NCBI GenBank assembly: GCA_965205725.1
Contig: OZ242189.1
Span: 1,178,001 to 1,242,000 of the forward strand
DNA length: 64,000 nt
From: G965205725 sp965205725
Lineage (GTDB): Bacteria; Pseudomonadota; Gammaproteobacteria; Pseudomonadales; Halieaceae
Direction of reading: 5' to 3'
Shown here piece by piece: positions 27,958 to 37,543 of the stretch (the first letter of the stretch is position 1; every line of letters starts with the position of its first letter). The translations under genes and the position numbers were made by a program. Under the pieces are notes generated by a model that worked only from the letters and a program-made list of their open reading frames with translations, did not search any database and was not told the origin of the DNA.

Positions 27958-28094
27958 CAGATTACGTTGGTTTGTCGACTGGATTATATCAACGAAAGAC
28001 AAAAGCAATGGACGTATAGCATGTATGGTACCTGCAAAATCGGAGATATGTACCAGTACGATTACTGCGATCAGTTGTCTACCTGAGCATAGGC

Positions 28095-28976
28095 CTAACG
28101 GCTTTCCAGAATATCCACTAGACGATCAATTTCACACAACTCAGCGGTCACAGGCGACAGCATCGCCTCGGCACAGCCAGCCTCTTCGAGATTGTCCAAC
28201 GCTTCCCTTACAGCATCCGCGCTGCTGCGATGCACTGTACTGGCCATCCAGTTGGCGATGTCTTCGCCTGCAATTAGCAAATAGTTATACACATAGTCGT
28301 GCAGTTGACTCTGCGCATCATTGGCGAGGGAGTACCAGAAACCACCCATGTGATAGGGCGCCTGTGTCCGCCCCGCCTTTGCCCAGCAGTCATCGGCCAG
28401 TTTGAGGGTATTGCTGATTTCTTCCAGCTCGCCATTGCCGGAAAAGGCATAGACTCCGTCGGCCCATTGCGCTGACCGGGCCATACCTTTGGGACCCATG
28501 GCACCGGTGTAAATTTTGGGACCAGCGGGCTGAGTGGGGATAGGCCCGACCGGATCAACGCCTTCAAAGGGTGGCCGCTGCGCCCAAATACTTTTCATCT
28601 CGGCGATTTGCTCATCCATCCTGGCGTGACGACCTCGGTACTCCATAGCCACGGCCTGATAATCCCAGGGGCGGCCACCATAGCCCACCGTGACTATTAA
28701 ACGTCCAGCAGACAGTACATCCAGCGTGGCAATTTCTTTAGCAGCGCGCACTGCGTTGTGCATTGGCAAGACATAGAGGGTGGTATTGATCTTCACGTTT
28801 TCTGTGAGTGCTGCCGCAGAGGCCAGCAATATGCGCATATCACAGGTTGGCCCAATAATTCGTTCACCGCAGGACAAACTGTGAAAGGGCTCCTGGTCGA
28901 TATGGCGAAACCATGCGTGGTAGTCTTCTCGGGTCAAGCCATGTTTCATATAGGGCAGGCATAATCCAATTTTCAT
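28095..28976 (-). CDS. LLM-class flavin-dependent oxidoreductase
   Basis: A 293-aa luciferase-like monooxygenase (bacterial luciferase fold, TIM barrel). Typical segments: MKIGLCLPYM start, ENVKINTTLYVLPMHNAVRAAKEIATLDVLSAGRLIVTVGYGG, and YRGRHARMDEQIAEMKSIW. Members use FMNH2 or F420 with oxygen or small organic substrates. The sequence does not decide the cofactor, but a deazaflavin-type reductase lies 5 kb away. It is the last gene of a same-strand run with the P450 and iron alcohol dehydrogenase, separated from the P450 by a 189-base gap. Confidence 0.85.
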   Translation of the reverse strand: MKIGLCLPYMKHGLTREDYHAWFRHIDQEPFHSLSCGERIIGPTCDMRILLASAAALTENVKINTTLYVLPMHNAVRAAKEIATLDVLSAGRLIVTVGYGGRPWDYQAVAMEYRGRHARMDEQIAEMKSIWAQRPPFEGVDPVGPIPTQPAGPKIYTGAMGPKGMARSAQWADGVYAFSGNGELEEISNTLKLADDCWAKAGRTQAPYHMGGFWYSLANDAQSQLHDYVYNYLLIAGEDIANWMASTVHRSSADAVREALDNLEEAGCAEAMLSPVTAELCEIDRLVDILESR

Positions 28977-29165
28977 CTAGTGCCGTATCCCTTAGATTTG
29001 CGTCATTTCAGAACCTTCCGCATGACCTTCCACATGCCGCATGGCGCTGCCACAGTGGGCGCTCCCAGGCGAGCGCAGCAGGCGCCCTGCTCGTCACGCC
29101 ATCGAATGCCGCGACAGCGCACTGCCATCGCTCAGAGAGGTTAATTGCCGCAGCCTGTTGTCTCC

Positions 29166-30410
29166 CTAACGAAACGTGTAGTTCACCGGCATGGACTTCA
29201 AACCACCTACAAAAATGGCCTGCACCCAGGTCGGTTCAGTCACCATTTCAATATGACTGAGGCGAGACAGCAGCTCCCGAAAAAAACGGGCGACTTCCAG
29301 TGTTGCCAAATGCTGCCCTAAACACATATGGGAGCCGTAACCAAATGCCAGGTGCAACCTGGGGTCACGCTGCAAGTCCAGCATATTGGGGTTTTCGATG
29401 ACCTCCGGGTCACGATTTGCGGCGGGAAACCACAGCGCGATATTGTCCCCTGCCTGCACGGTTTTACCGTGTAACTCAAATTTGTCAGTGGCCGTTCGAA
29501 CCATGTGCCGCACTGGAGATACCCAGCGATTCAACTCTTTTGCAGCGTTGATGTCCATCGCCGGGTCATCGCGCCAGCGCGCCATTTGCTCTGGATGCTC
29601 CAGCAGTGCCTTCATGCCAGCACCGAGTACACCCGAGGTGGTATCGTGTCCGGCAGCCGCAGCAATAATGAAATAGCTCAACTGGTCCAGGGGTTCGATG
29701 GGCTTGCCATCCACTTCGGCATTGGCAAGCACAGTAGCCAAGTCATCCTGGGCATTGGCTTTGCGGTCCTTTATGACCTCCTCGAAGTAAGCGCCGAATT
29801 CCATGATGGTATCGGCGTTCATTGCCTCACTCTCAGGGTCGCGCATCAAATCGGGGTCCTGACCCCCAAAAATTTCCTGAGTGAGCTTGAGCATGGTCGC
29901 TTCTGACTCACGCGGTAACCCCAGAATTGACATGATGATTCGCAGGGGATACAGCAGAGCGATATCCTTGACAAAATCACACTCATCCCCCATCTCCTGC
30001 ATCTTATCGACGTACTCGGTACACAGGGCCTTAATTTCTGCATCAAGTTTGTTAATGGAGCGCGGTAAAAACCAGTCGCGAGAGACCCGCCGCAACTTCA
30101 AATGCTTGGGTCGGTCCATATGAATCAGTGTTTCCAGACCATTGGGCGTACCAAACTTCTCCAGGAAAAACTCTTCCGCTACGGCAGGAATCAGAACCGT
30201 TCTCGGCGCACTCAGAAAGCGATCGTTGTCAGAGCCGACAGACTTTATATCGTCGTAGCGGGTCAGCGACCAGAAGGGTCGATAATCCGGGTGCTCAACA
30301 TGCGCCAGCGGGTCATTTTCCCGCAGGTGATCAAACAGTCCATGCATGGTGCTCTCGTCACCCATGATCTGCGGGTCGACCAAATCCTCATTGTTATAGG
30401 CCTCGCTCAT
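29166..30410 (-). CDS. Cytochrome P450
   Basis: A 414-aa soluble bacterial P450. Seen: the I-helix oxygen-activating motif AAAAGHDTTSG (residues ~248-258), the K-helix ExxR (ELNRWV), and the haem loop FGYGSHMCLGQHLATLE with the axial Cys. It resembles the CYP families that hydroxylate steroid or terpenoid and fatty substrates in actinobacteria and marine gammaproteobacteria; the substrate cannot be fixed. Its start lies 1 base after the iron alcohol dehydrogenase stop, so oxidation of the alcohol it makes by that enzyme is a plausible inference. No dedicated ferredoxin is in this operon. Confidence 0.92.
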   Translation of the reverse strand: MSEAYNNEDLVDPQIMGDESTMHGLFDHLRENDPLAHVEHPDYRPFWSLTRYDDIKSVGSDNDRFLSAPRTVLIPAVAEEFFLEKFGTPNGLETLIHMDRPKHLKLRRVSRDWFLPRSINKLDAEIKALCTEYVDKMQEMGDECDFVKDIALLYPLRIIMSILGLPRESEATMLKLTQEIFGGQDPDLMRDPESEAMNADTIMEFGAYFEEVIKDRKANAQDDLATVLANAEVDGKPIEPLDQLSYFIIAAAAGHDTTSGVLGAGMKALLEHPEQMARWRDDPAMDINAAKELNRWVSPVRHMVRTATDKFELHGKTVQAGDNIALWFPAANRDPEVIENPNMLDLQRDPRLHLAFGYGSHMCLGQHLATLEVARFFRELLSRLSHIEMVTEPTWVQAIFVGGLKSMPVNYTFR

Positions 30411-30411
30411 A

Positions 30412-31596
30412 TCACGCCGCCTCAGGTAAAAGCTTCCCCAGTATCACCTCACAGTGTGCCAGCTCCATATAATAAGGAACGGAGTAGCCAAAGCCTTCAC
30501 TCACAGCGCGCTGCTGAATCGCCGGGATATCCTCGGCGCGTAACTGCGCGACAGTTTCTGGAATATCCAGCGTTGCATTCAGCTCTCGCACGGCTGCGAC
30601 AAATTCTTCTGCGCTGCTTTTCCCAATCACCTCGGCCAGCTCCGTCAATCTGGCACGAGCTGCATCCAGAGACATATCCAGTACATGGGGCAAAACCATG
30701 GCGTTCGCCAAACCATGGGGAATGCTGTATTCACCACCCAGTTGGTGAGCAATGGCATGTACGTTGCCCACGTTTACCTGATTAATGGCCTGGCCCGCCA
30801 TATACGCAGCATGCGCCATGGCATCGCGCGCAACCAGGTTCGCACCCTGACTGTACGCGGTTGGCAACTGCTCAAATATGATTTTGACAGCCGCTTTGGC
30901 TTTATCCTTCGCATCCCCCATATCCCAAACGCTGATGTAGGCTTCAATGGCGTGGGTCAAGGCATCCATTCCTGTGGCAGCAGTAATATGCGGCGGCAGG
31001 CCAGTGAGCAGAGTGGCGTCCAGACAGGTTGCAGTTGGGCCGAGGTATTCACCTGAAATAATGCCCTTTTGATGAGTGTCAGTATCAGAAATCACTGCGC
31101 CTCGAGTTGCTTCAGAGCCGGTACCCGAAGTTGTCGGAACTGCATAAAAAGGGGGGATGGCATTCTTGGCCTTACCAAAACCGATGTACTTTCGCGGGTC
31201 ACCGGGATGCGTCACCGCCAGGCCAATGATCTTGGCAGCATCCATTGCCGAGCCACCGCCAATCGCCAGAATCGCGTCACAGCCACTTTGCTGATAAACA
31301 CTCAGGCCCTCTGCAACAATCTTGAAGGTCGGGTCAGGGAGTACGCCGTCATAAATCACCGTTTCCACCCCGGTGTCGGCAAAACCTGCGAGTACCTTGC
31401 CAACCACCCCCAGGTCTACCAGGGGCTTGTCGGTAACCACCAAAACCTTGCGCAAACCGACATGAGCAATATGTTTACACAAAGACTGCGCACTGCCCGC
31501 TCCCGCAAACAGCATATAAGACGGACTGCCCATAAACGTCATCAGGAAGCGGGCAAATTTAATAAACAGAATATGTAACAGTTTGCGGAAGGACAT
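30412..31596 (-). CDS. Iron-containing alcohol dehydrogenase
   Basis: A 394-aa group III (Fe-dependent) alcohol dehydrogenase. The NAD(P) segment GGGSAMDAAKIIGL and the metal ligands are seen in TGMDALTHAIEAYIS (Asp, His) and HAIAHQLGGEYSIPHGLANA (two His). The N-terminus has a hydrophobic/basic stretch before the usual MLFAGAGSAQ strand; a shorter start cannot be excluded. It is the first gene of a tight operon with the P450. Confidence 0.9.
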   Translation of the reverse strand: MSFRKLLHILFIKFARFLMTFMGSPSYMLFAGAGSAQSLCKHIAHVGLRKVLVVTDKPLVDLGVVGKVLAGFADTGVETVIYDGVLPDPTFKIVAEGLSVYQQSGCDAILAIGGGSAMDAAKIIGLAVTHPGDPRKYIGFGKAKNAIPPFYAVPTTSGTGSEATRGAVISDTDTHQKGIISGEYLGPTATCLDATLLTGLPPHITAATGMDALTHAIEAYISVWDMGDAKDKAKAAVKIIFEQLPTAYSQGANLVARDAMAHAAYMAGQAINQVNVGNVHAIAHQLGGEYSIPHGLANAMVLPHVLDMSLDAARARLTELAEVIGKSSAEEFVAAVRELNATLDIPETVAQLRAEDIPAIQQRAVSEGFGYSVPYYMELAHCEVILGKLLPEAA

Positions 31597-31953
31597 GAGT
31601 AGAAGCAGCCTCTTGGAGTGGTGTGGTGAATGCTTACGAGCGCCACATTATTACGCAGGCAGCAACGCCCATCATCTAGAAAATATAGTCAATTCCGGCC
31701 ATCTATCCATTCAAAACTTCGATCACAGTTTGCCGCTGCGGGTTGCGCATATCGCCGGTTAGCTGCCTGGATCAGTTGGAGCCAGGTGGCAATACCATCC
31801 CCGACCATATCGCTGGGAATGGTTAGATAGCCATCGCTCCAGCATAGTTGTGGTTCACACTATAAAAGGAAAACGCCAGTCTGACGCTACACGCGAACAA
31901 CTCGACCTCCCACCCATGGGCCAGGTGGGCTTCGTTCAGCCAGGGATAGCCGG
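31597..31953. other. Gene-free stretch, 357 bases
   Basis: This separates the aminotransferase 3' end from the iron alcohol dehydrogenase start and must hold the promoter of the latter. A minus-strand open stretch (reading DMVGDGIATWLQLIQAANRR) looks protein-like but has no start and no recognised family, so it may be a gene remnant. Confidence 0.3.
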
Positions 31954-33129
31954 TCATCCGGCGCCATATAGCGCATCTGCTGCGGCCACAGCGGCACCGC
32001 CATTAAGCTGCAAACCTTGCTGCTGCAAACTGTTCTCCAGCGCCGCCAGGCACAGGCGAACATTGACCGGGTTACTGGCATAACCCATCAGACCAATGCG
32101 CCAGACCTTGCCAGCCAAAACACCCAGACCAGCGCCGATCTCCAGGTGGTAGTCGTTCAGTAAAGTACTGCGTAGCGCTGCATCATCGACACCTTCTGGA
32201 ATACTCACTAAATTCAGTTGTGGCAGCCGCTCAGCTTCAGCAACCGCCAACTCCAGGCCCATGCTTTCCAGCCCGGCCTTCAGCGCATTATGGTTGAGAC
32301 GATGACGCGCCCAACTGTTTTCCAGGCCTTCTTCCTGCAAAATAGTCAGTGCTTCATGCAACCCATAAAGCGCGTTAATTGGCGCAGTGTGGTGATAGGC
32401 ACGTTTGGCTCCGCCACCCCAGTAACCCATAACCAGGTTCATATCCAGAAACCAGCTCTGTACGGGTGTACTGCGGTTGGCGATAGCATTAACCGCCTTT
32501 TCAGAAAAGCTCACGGGCGACAAGCCCGGTACACAAGACAGACATTTCTGAGTACCTGAATAGGCAGCATCGGCGCCCCAGGCATCGAGATTAACCTCTA
32601 TACCGGCAAGGCTGGTTACCGCATCGACAATCGACAACATGTCGGCATCACTCGCCAATGTGCACAAAGCAGCCGCATCGCTTGCCACACCGGTTGAAGT
32701 TTCTGCGTGAACAAATGCCAGAACTTTGGCATCGGGGTTGTCGGCAATCGCCGCTGCTACCTTTTCTAAATCAATGGCCTTGCCCCACTCGTCCTGCACC
32801 ATCACTGCTGCACAGCCGCAACGAATTACATTTTCTTGCATCCGCCCACCAAACACGCCGTTCTGACAAACAATGACTTTGTCACCCGGCTCCAACAGGT
32901 TCACGAAACAGGCTTCCATGCCCGCTGAACCAGGGGCGGATATCGGCAGGGTCAATTCATTGGACGTTTGCAAGGCGTACTGCAACAGGCCTTTAATCTC
33001 GTCCATCAATTGAATGAAGGCCGGATCAAGGTGACCAATGGTCGGCCGCGCCAGAGCGCTGGTAATACGCGGGTCAACATCAGACGGGCCGGGGCCCATC
33101 AGGGTTCGCTGCGGAGGATGAAAGCTCAT
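31954..33129 (-). CDS. Class V aminotransferase (alanine/serine-glyoxylate type)
   Basis: A 391-aa fold-type I PLP enzyme. MGPGPSDVDPRITSALARPT at the N-terminus and the PLP lysine in AAYSGTQKCLSCVPGLSPVSF are typical for alanine-glyoxylate / serine-glyoxylate aminotransferases, which convert glyoxylate to glycine. Substrates in the central loop cannot be decided. The C-terminus is Ala-rich (LNGGAAVAAADALYGAG). It follows a truncated Rossmann-fold start and the deazaflavin-type gene on the same strand. Confidence 0.85.
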   Translation of the reverse strand: MSFHPPQRTLMGPGPSDVDPRITSALARPTIGHLDPAFIQLMDEIKGLLQYALQTSNELTLPISAPGSAGMEACFVNLLEPGDKVIVCQNGVFGGRMQENVIRCGCAAVMVQDEWGKAIDLEKVAAAIADNPDAKVLAFVHAETSTGVASDAAALCTLASDADMLSIVDAVTSLAGIEVNLDAWGADAAYSGTQKCLSCVPGLSPVSFSEKAVNAIANRSTPVQSWFLDMNLVMGYWGGGAKRAYHHTAPINALYGLHEALTILQEEGLENSWARHRLNHNALKAGLESMGLELAVAEAERLPQLNLVSIPEGVDDAALRSTLLNDYHLEIGAGLGVLAGKVWRIGLMGYASNPVNVRLCLAALENSLQQQGLQLNGGAAVAAADALYGAG

Positions 33130-33147
33130 AGTCAGTTCCCGGTCATT

Positions 33148-33285
33148 TCAGAGGCGCGCCAGTTTACCGAAATGAATCATTTTGAGCCAAGCAGACTTTC
33201 GCCTGAAAACCTCGTGACCCTGCTCGCGTAGCAACAAAGCAGTATGACCACCGATCAAACCGGCACCAACAATCAGCACTTTCAT
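33148..33285 (-). pseudogene. N-terminal Rossmann-fold scrap of an NAD(P)-dependent oxidoreductase
   Basis: A 45-codon frame begins MKVLIVGAGLIGGHTALLL, a dinucleotide-binding beta-alpha-beta start (GxGxxG), then reads EQGHEVFRRKSAWLKM and stops. A full enzyme would need 250 or more residues. It abuts the aminotransferase gene start by 18 bases. The likely origin is an internal deletion that removed the rest of the gene. Confidence 0.55.
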
Positions 33286-33300
33286 GTATCGCTGTTGCTC

Positions 33301-33774
33301 TTAATCTCGGGGTTCACAAATAAACACGGGAATTTCCCGCTCTGTCCGGGCCTGGTAGTCAGCATAGGGTGGATAGTGATTAACGCAGACTGGCCAAACT
33401 GAATGACGTTCTTCAGCAAACACCTGCCGGGCTCGCAATTTCATTTTTTTCTGGCGGTGTTGAACCTCAATATCGGGGTTGGCAAGCAGGTTGTTGAACC
33501 AGGCAGGGCTTTTCGGAGCACCCCCAAGCGAGGCAACCATGATAATGCCATCCCGGTAGGGAACGTACATGACCGGCACCCGGCGCGCTTTGCCAGTTTT
33601 GGCACCCGTCATTTTGACGATACAGATATCGCACCCCTTGAAGCGCGTCATCAAGCGGCCGCCAGTCAAACGATAAACAAAGGTATTCAGCCTGCCGAAG
33701 TTACGGGCGCCGGTTTTGATGCGCTGATACTCCTGCTCGGTCATCTGATTGTCTGTCACGGCATGGCTCCTCAT
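33301..33774 (-). CDS. Deazaflavin-dependent nitroreductase family protein
   Basis: A 157-aa split-beta-barrel protein of the Ddn/F420-dependent reductase family. KARRVPVMYVPYRDGIIMVASLGGAPKSPAWFNNLLANPDIEVQ is the family core (shown here in two adjoining motifs: RRVPVMYVPYRDG and SLGGAPKSPAWFNN). Mycobacterial members bind F420; in proteobacteria the cofactor is often untested. A start at residue 11 (33744) is possible. Its spacing from the Rossmann scrap is 15 bases. Confidence 0.8.
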   Translation of the reverse strand: MRSHAVTDNQMTEQEYQRIKTGARNFGRLNTFVYRLTGGRLMTRFKGCDICIVKMTGAKTGKARRVPVMYVPYRDGIIMVASLGGAPKSPAWFNNLLANPDIEVQHRQKKMKLRARQVFAEERHSVWPVCVNHYPPYADYQARTEREIPVFICEPRD

Positions 33775-34030
33775 TCAAGTAGACTGCGCAGTATAGGCGC
33801 AAGTGTGAGCAAAGCATAACAACCTTTGCACGCTGCGAGATAACTATTCAGACTGGAATTCAAACCGGAATTCAGGCTGGCATCCAGCGCCGTGATCATC
33901 ACCGCCGCGCCACCCGCTGCTATCGGTCACACCTGAGTTTCACTGCCAATGACCAGCCGGTAAGCGGCACCGCAACCAGACGCATGTTAAAATCCACAAC
34001 AATTTTACTGAACTTTGAGCAGCCACATTC

Positions 34031-35632
34031 ATGACAGATTTCAGCGACATCAATGATCGGCACCTGGGGAAAGCCATTGCCAGGCAGGCACACAATCATG
34101 GTGACACCACCTTTATCATGTTTGATGAACTGCGCTATAGCTTTGCAGAGACCAACCAAAAGGTCAACGAACTCGCCGAGGGTCTGAGACAGTCTGGCAT
34201 CGGCCGGAATGATCGAGTCGCGTTCTTTATGTCGAGCTGTCCCGAGGTTATTTTTCTGGTGCTGGCGGTCAATAAGTTGGGTGCCATTTGGGTGCCGGTT
34301 AACACTGATTACAAAGGTGTCTGGCTGGAAGACACGATTACACGCTCGCGCCCCAAATTACTGGTTAGTGATGCAGTGCACGCCGGGCGCCTGGCAGAAT
34401 TTCAGAGCACCTTAAAGGCTATAGACCTTGTAGTCCTGGGTGAGCCGGGGCCATTGAGCCATACCCGGAATTTCAACAATCTTTACATCGCTGGAGCCGA
34501 TGAGCCGGATATGTCTGCCTTTAGCTATGGCGACACCTGTGCGGTCTTGTGGACCTCTGGCACAACGGGCAAATCGAAAGGCGTCATGCAAAGCCACAAC
34601 GTGTGGTTTAACGCCTGTATTTCTGCAACCAGGCAGTATGAGACCCATGCGGACGACGTTATTTTCTGCGTACTGCCCATGTACAACTCGGCAGCCTGGG
34701 TTACATCCCTGTTTCGCGCTTTGTTGGCAGGTGTACCGCTGGCAATTGATACCTCGTTTTCCGTCCGCAACTTCTGGGAGCGCGTAAAATATTATGGCGC
34801 CACCCAGATTTTTACCCTGGGAGCCATGCATATGTTTTTGTGGAATGCTCCGGCCAAACCTGAAGATGCCGCCAACAGTCTCAACAAAATAATGGCCGTG
34901 CCCATGCCAACCGACATTGTTCAAGCCTTTTCAGAACGCTTCGGCGTGCAGGTACTGGGCCAGGGCATGTCTCAGAGCGAAGCCATGATGATCGTCAATC
35001 AGGCCAAAGGCAGTGCCGACCAATGGCCACCGGGAAGCTGCGGCAGCCCTACTGATTTGGTGGACATAAAATTGATGGACGACGCTGGCAGAGAAGTGGG
35101 CATCGGCGAACACGGCGAATGCTGGGTAAAGCCACGGGAACCGTTTGCCATTTTTAACGGCTATTTCGACAACCCGGAAGCAACGGCAAATGCCTACGAG
35201 GGTGAGTGGTATAAAACGGGCGACCTGCTCAAACGCGATGAAAATAACGTGTTCTATTTTGTCGATAGAAAGAAAGATGCCGTGCGCTTTAAAGGCCGCA
35301 ACATTTCGACCTTCGAAGTAGAACTGGTTGCACGCAAACATCCCGCCGTTCTGGATTGCGCCGCCTTTGGCATTGCCAGCGAAGAGCTGGAGTCAGAACA
35401 CGAGATCAAGCTGAACATTATTTTGCGAGACGGTGAGGCACCCAGCGAAGAAGACATTGCCCGCTACGTCAACGACAACGCGCCCTACTTTTTTGTGCCG
35501 CGCTATATTGAATTCGTGAAAGAACTACCCTACACCCCTACCAATAAAATTCAGAAGTACAAGCTGCGAGATTTTGGCGTGACGGCTAACACCTGGGACG
35601 GCAACCAGGCAGGGTTCAAGGCAGCCCGCTAA
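34031..35632 (+). CDS. AMP-dependent acyl-CoA ligase (CaiC/fatty-acid-CoA ligase type)
   Basis: A 533-aa ANL-superfamily ligase that activates a carboxylic acid to the acyl-adenylate and then the CoA ester. Motifs: P-loop AVLWTSGTTGKSKGVMQSH (residues ~172-190), GQGMSQSEAMM, YKTGDLLKRDENNVFYFVDRKKDAVRFKGRNIS, and the C-terminal catalytic Lys in YTPTNKIQKYKLR. The sequence is closest in style to crotonobetaine/carnitine-CoA ligases. The gene is alone on the plus strand; the 256-base upstream gap (33775-34030) shows no clear motif. Confidence 0.88.
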   Translation: MTDFSDINDRHLGKAIARQAHNHGDTTFIMFDELRYSFAETNQKVNELAEGLRQSGIGRNDRVAFFMSSCPEVIFLVLAVNKLGAIWVPVNTDYKGVWLEDTITRSRPKLLVSDAVHAGRLAEFQSTLKAIDLVVLGEPGPLSHTRNFNNLYIAGADEPDMSAFSYGDTCAVLWTSGTTGKSKGVMQSHNVWFNACISATRQYETHADDVIFCVLPMYNSAAWVTSLFRALLAGVPLAIDTSFSVRNFWERVKYYGATQIFTLGAMHMFLWNAPAKPEDAANSLNKIMAVPMPTDIVQAFSERFGVQVLGQGMSQSEAMMIVNQAKGSADQWPPGSCGSPTDLVDIKLMDDAGREVGIGEHGECWVKPREPFAIFNGYFDNPEATANAYEGEWYKTGDLLKRDENNVFYFVDRKKDAVRFKGRNISTFEVELVARKHPAVLDCAAFGIASEELESEHEIKLNIILRDGEAPSEEDIARYVNDNAPYFFVPRYIEFVKELPYTPTNKIQKYKLRDFGVTANTWDGNQAGFKAAR

Positions 35633-35652
35633 ACTTGTGAGCGGCATCTTAC

Positions 35653-35753
35653 GATCTATATATAGACCATTTTTAACTTGACAAGAGAGCCTAATCTGTC
35701 TATTTTGGTTCATATATAGATCACAAATATATCTTGTGGTCTATTTATAAATC
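35653..35753 (+). promoter_or_regulatory. hipBA promoter with three palindromic operators
   Basis: A -35 TTGACA (35678-35683) and a -10 TATTTT (35701-35706) are 17 bases apart. Three copies of a palindrome like GATCTATATATAGACC lie at 35653-35668, 35707-35724 (GTTCATATATAGATCAC) and 35737-35753 (TGGTCTATTTATAAATC), surrounding the promoter. This fits autoregulation by a HipB-type repressor binding co-operatively, as in hipBA of E. coli, though the operator sequence differs. Confidence 0.75.
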
Positions 35754-35765
35754 AAAGGTACCAAA

Positions 35766-36104
35766 ATGACCAAATCAGTTGTACGCACTTATTCCCGCTA
35801 TAGCCGCGAGGCAGTCACCCTGCTTGGCGGGCTGATCCGTGCAACGCGCAAGGAACGCAGGTTCACCACTCAGGAAGTGGCCGACCGTGCCGGAATTTCC
35901 AGAGGTCTGCTACAACGCATCGAGAAAGGCGATCTCAAATGCGAGATCGGCGCGGCTTTCGAAGTTGCCACCATTGTCGGTGTGAAACTGTTTGACGCTG
36001 ACGCAAGCACATTGACAAAGCATCTACGCCAGACCGAAGACAAACTGGCATTGCTGCCTAAATCTATCCGCAAGAAAACCAAAGCGGTGCGCGATGACTT
36101 CTAA
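35766..36104 (+). CDS. hipB: HipB-like antitoxin, HTH XRE-family
   Basis: A 112-aa protein with a central XRE helix-turn-helix (residues ~22-75: GLIRATRKERRFTTQEVADR, AGISRGLLQRIEKGD) and a basic C-terminus. It should bind the palindromes upstream and neutralise the HipA kinase encoded next. Its 3' end overlaps the hipA start by 11 bases, indicating coupled translation. It is longer than E. coli HipB (88 aa) by a C-terminal extension. Confidence 0.85.
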   Translation: MTKSVVRTYSRYSREAVTLLGGLIRATRKERRFTTQEVADRAGISRGLLQRIEKGDLKCEIGAAFEVATIVGVKLFDADASTLTKHLRQTEDKLALLPKSIRKKTKAVRDDF

Positions 36105-37383
36105 CAGCAACACTTCTAACAGCAACAAAGAAGCCTTCGTCTGGGTATGGCTACCGGAAGCAGCGAAACCCATTGTGGCAGGACGGCTAGAAGCTGACTC
36201 TTCTGATGGGCGGGGCAATATCCTGTTCAACTACGGCAAAAGTTACCTTGAGCGGATCGCCGATAATAAACCCGCCATCTCAATCTACGAGCCGGAATTG
36301 CCGTTGAAGGCCGGAGCACTGCCCCTGCCCGAAGGCTTGACCATGCCCGGCTGTATTCGTGATGCCGCGCCCGACGCGTGGGGGCGGCGCGTGATTATCA
36401 ATAAAAAGTTGGGTCTCAAAGGAGCCAGCGCGGACACAGTCGAACTGAACGAACTGACCTATCTACTGGAATCCGGCTCTGACCGGATCGGTGCGCTCGA
36501 TTTTCAGCGTTCGCCGACCGAGTATGTCCCGCGTGTCGCAAACAACGTCAGCGTGAAAGAGTTGATTGAATCCGCTGAACGAGTCGAAAACGGCGTTCCC
36601 CTCACGCCGGAACTGGATCAGGCATTGTTCCATGGTAGCTCTATCGGCGGCGCTCGCCCTAAAGCCCTGATCCAGGATCAGGGCAAGAAATATGTAGCCA
36701 AGTTTTCATCCAGCACCGACCTCTATAACGTCATTAAAGCCGAGTTTATCGCTATGGGATTGGCGGCTCTGGCCGGACTAAATGTTGCGCCTGTTAAGCT
36801 GGCAAGAGTGGCGAATAAAGACGTGCTGCTGATTGAGCGATTTGATCGAATTCCGCAAGGAAGCGACTGGTCACGCAACGCTATGGTATCAGCCCTTACG
36901 GTGCTCGGCCTTGATGACATGATGGCACGCTACGCCAGTTACGAGACGCTGGCCGAAATTATTCGCCACCGCTTTACTGATCCGAAGGATACGTTGAAAG
37001 AACTGTTCTCCCGTCTCGTGTTCAATATTCTGTGTGGCAATACCGATGACCATGCCCGAAACCACGCGGCGTTTTGGAACGGTAAAGAGCTTACCCTGAC
37101 GCCTGCCTACGACATTTGTCCGCAGGGCCGTACTGGCAATGAAGCTTCACAGGCCATGTTGATATCCGACGACAACAATCTCAGCCAGCTCAAAACCTGC
37201 CTTGAGGCTGCCCATAACTTCCTTCTATCCGAGGAAGAAGCCCGTGCTATTTTTGAAAAGCTAATCACTTCCATTGAGAATCATTGGGAGGCTATTTGCG
37301 ATGAAGCCGAATTAAGTGAAGTGGATAAAACGCTGATGTGGAAAAGGCAATTTCTAAATGCCTACTCAACCATAACCGAATAG
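36094..37383 (+). CDS. hipA: HipA-family serine/threonine kinase toxin
   Basis: A 429-aa HipA-like kinase; E. coli HipA phosphorylates glutamyl-tRNA synthetase and causes persistence. The N-subdomain 1 (couple_hipA) covers residues ~10-110. The catalytic half has the Gly loop SSIGGARPKALI, the ATP-site Lys in KYVAKF, the catalytic loop NILCGNTDDHARNHAAF and the metal Asp in AYDICP. All key residues are present. The first residues repeat SNSN because of a short DNA duplication at the overlap with hipB. The target cannot be inferred. Confidence 0.9.
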   Translation: MTSNSNTSNSNKEAFVWVWLPEAAKPIVAGRLEADSSDGRGNILFNYGKSYLERIADNKPAISIYEPELPLKAGALPLPEGLTMPGCIRDAAPDAWGRRVIINKKLGLKGASADTVELNELTYLLESGSDRIGALDFQRSPTEYVPRVANNVSVKELIESAERVENGVPLTPELDQALFHGSSIGGARPKALIQDQGKKYVAKFSSSTDLYNVIKAEFIAMGLAALAGLNVAPVKLARVANKDVLLIERFDRIPQGSDWSRNAMVSALTVLGLDDMMARYASYETLAEIIRHRFTDPKDTLKELFSRLVFNILCGNTDDHARNHAAFWNGKELTLTPAYDICPQGRTGNEASQAMLISDDNNLSQLKTCLEAAHNFLLSEEEARAIFEKLITSIENHWEAICDEAELSEVDKTLMWKRQFLNAYSTITE

Positions 37384-37543
37384 TGATTGCATATTTCGGT
37401 TCACTACTGTCCCGCCGCCAAAACACAAAAAGCGATTGACAGCGTGTGCAGGTTAATACACCTGCACAGACTTGAATTGACAACAAATCACTCACGCCAT
37501 TCACAACACTCACATCACACAATTCACAACAAGGGCTTTAACA

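Noticed and set aside
30102..30785. A 227-codon plus-strand frame opposite the P450 and alcohol dehydrogenase genes
   Set aside because: It spans two well-supported genes on the other strand, has low-complexity shadow composition and no recognisable family.
35653..35753. Attachment site or short repeat array
   Set aside because: The three palindromes surround a promoter directly before a HipB-type repressor gene, so operators explain them; spacing is too irregular for a CRISPR array.
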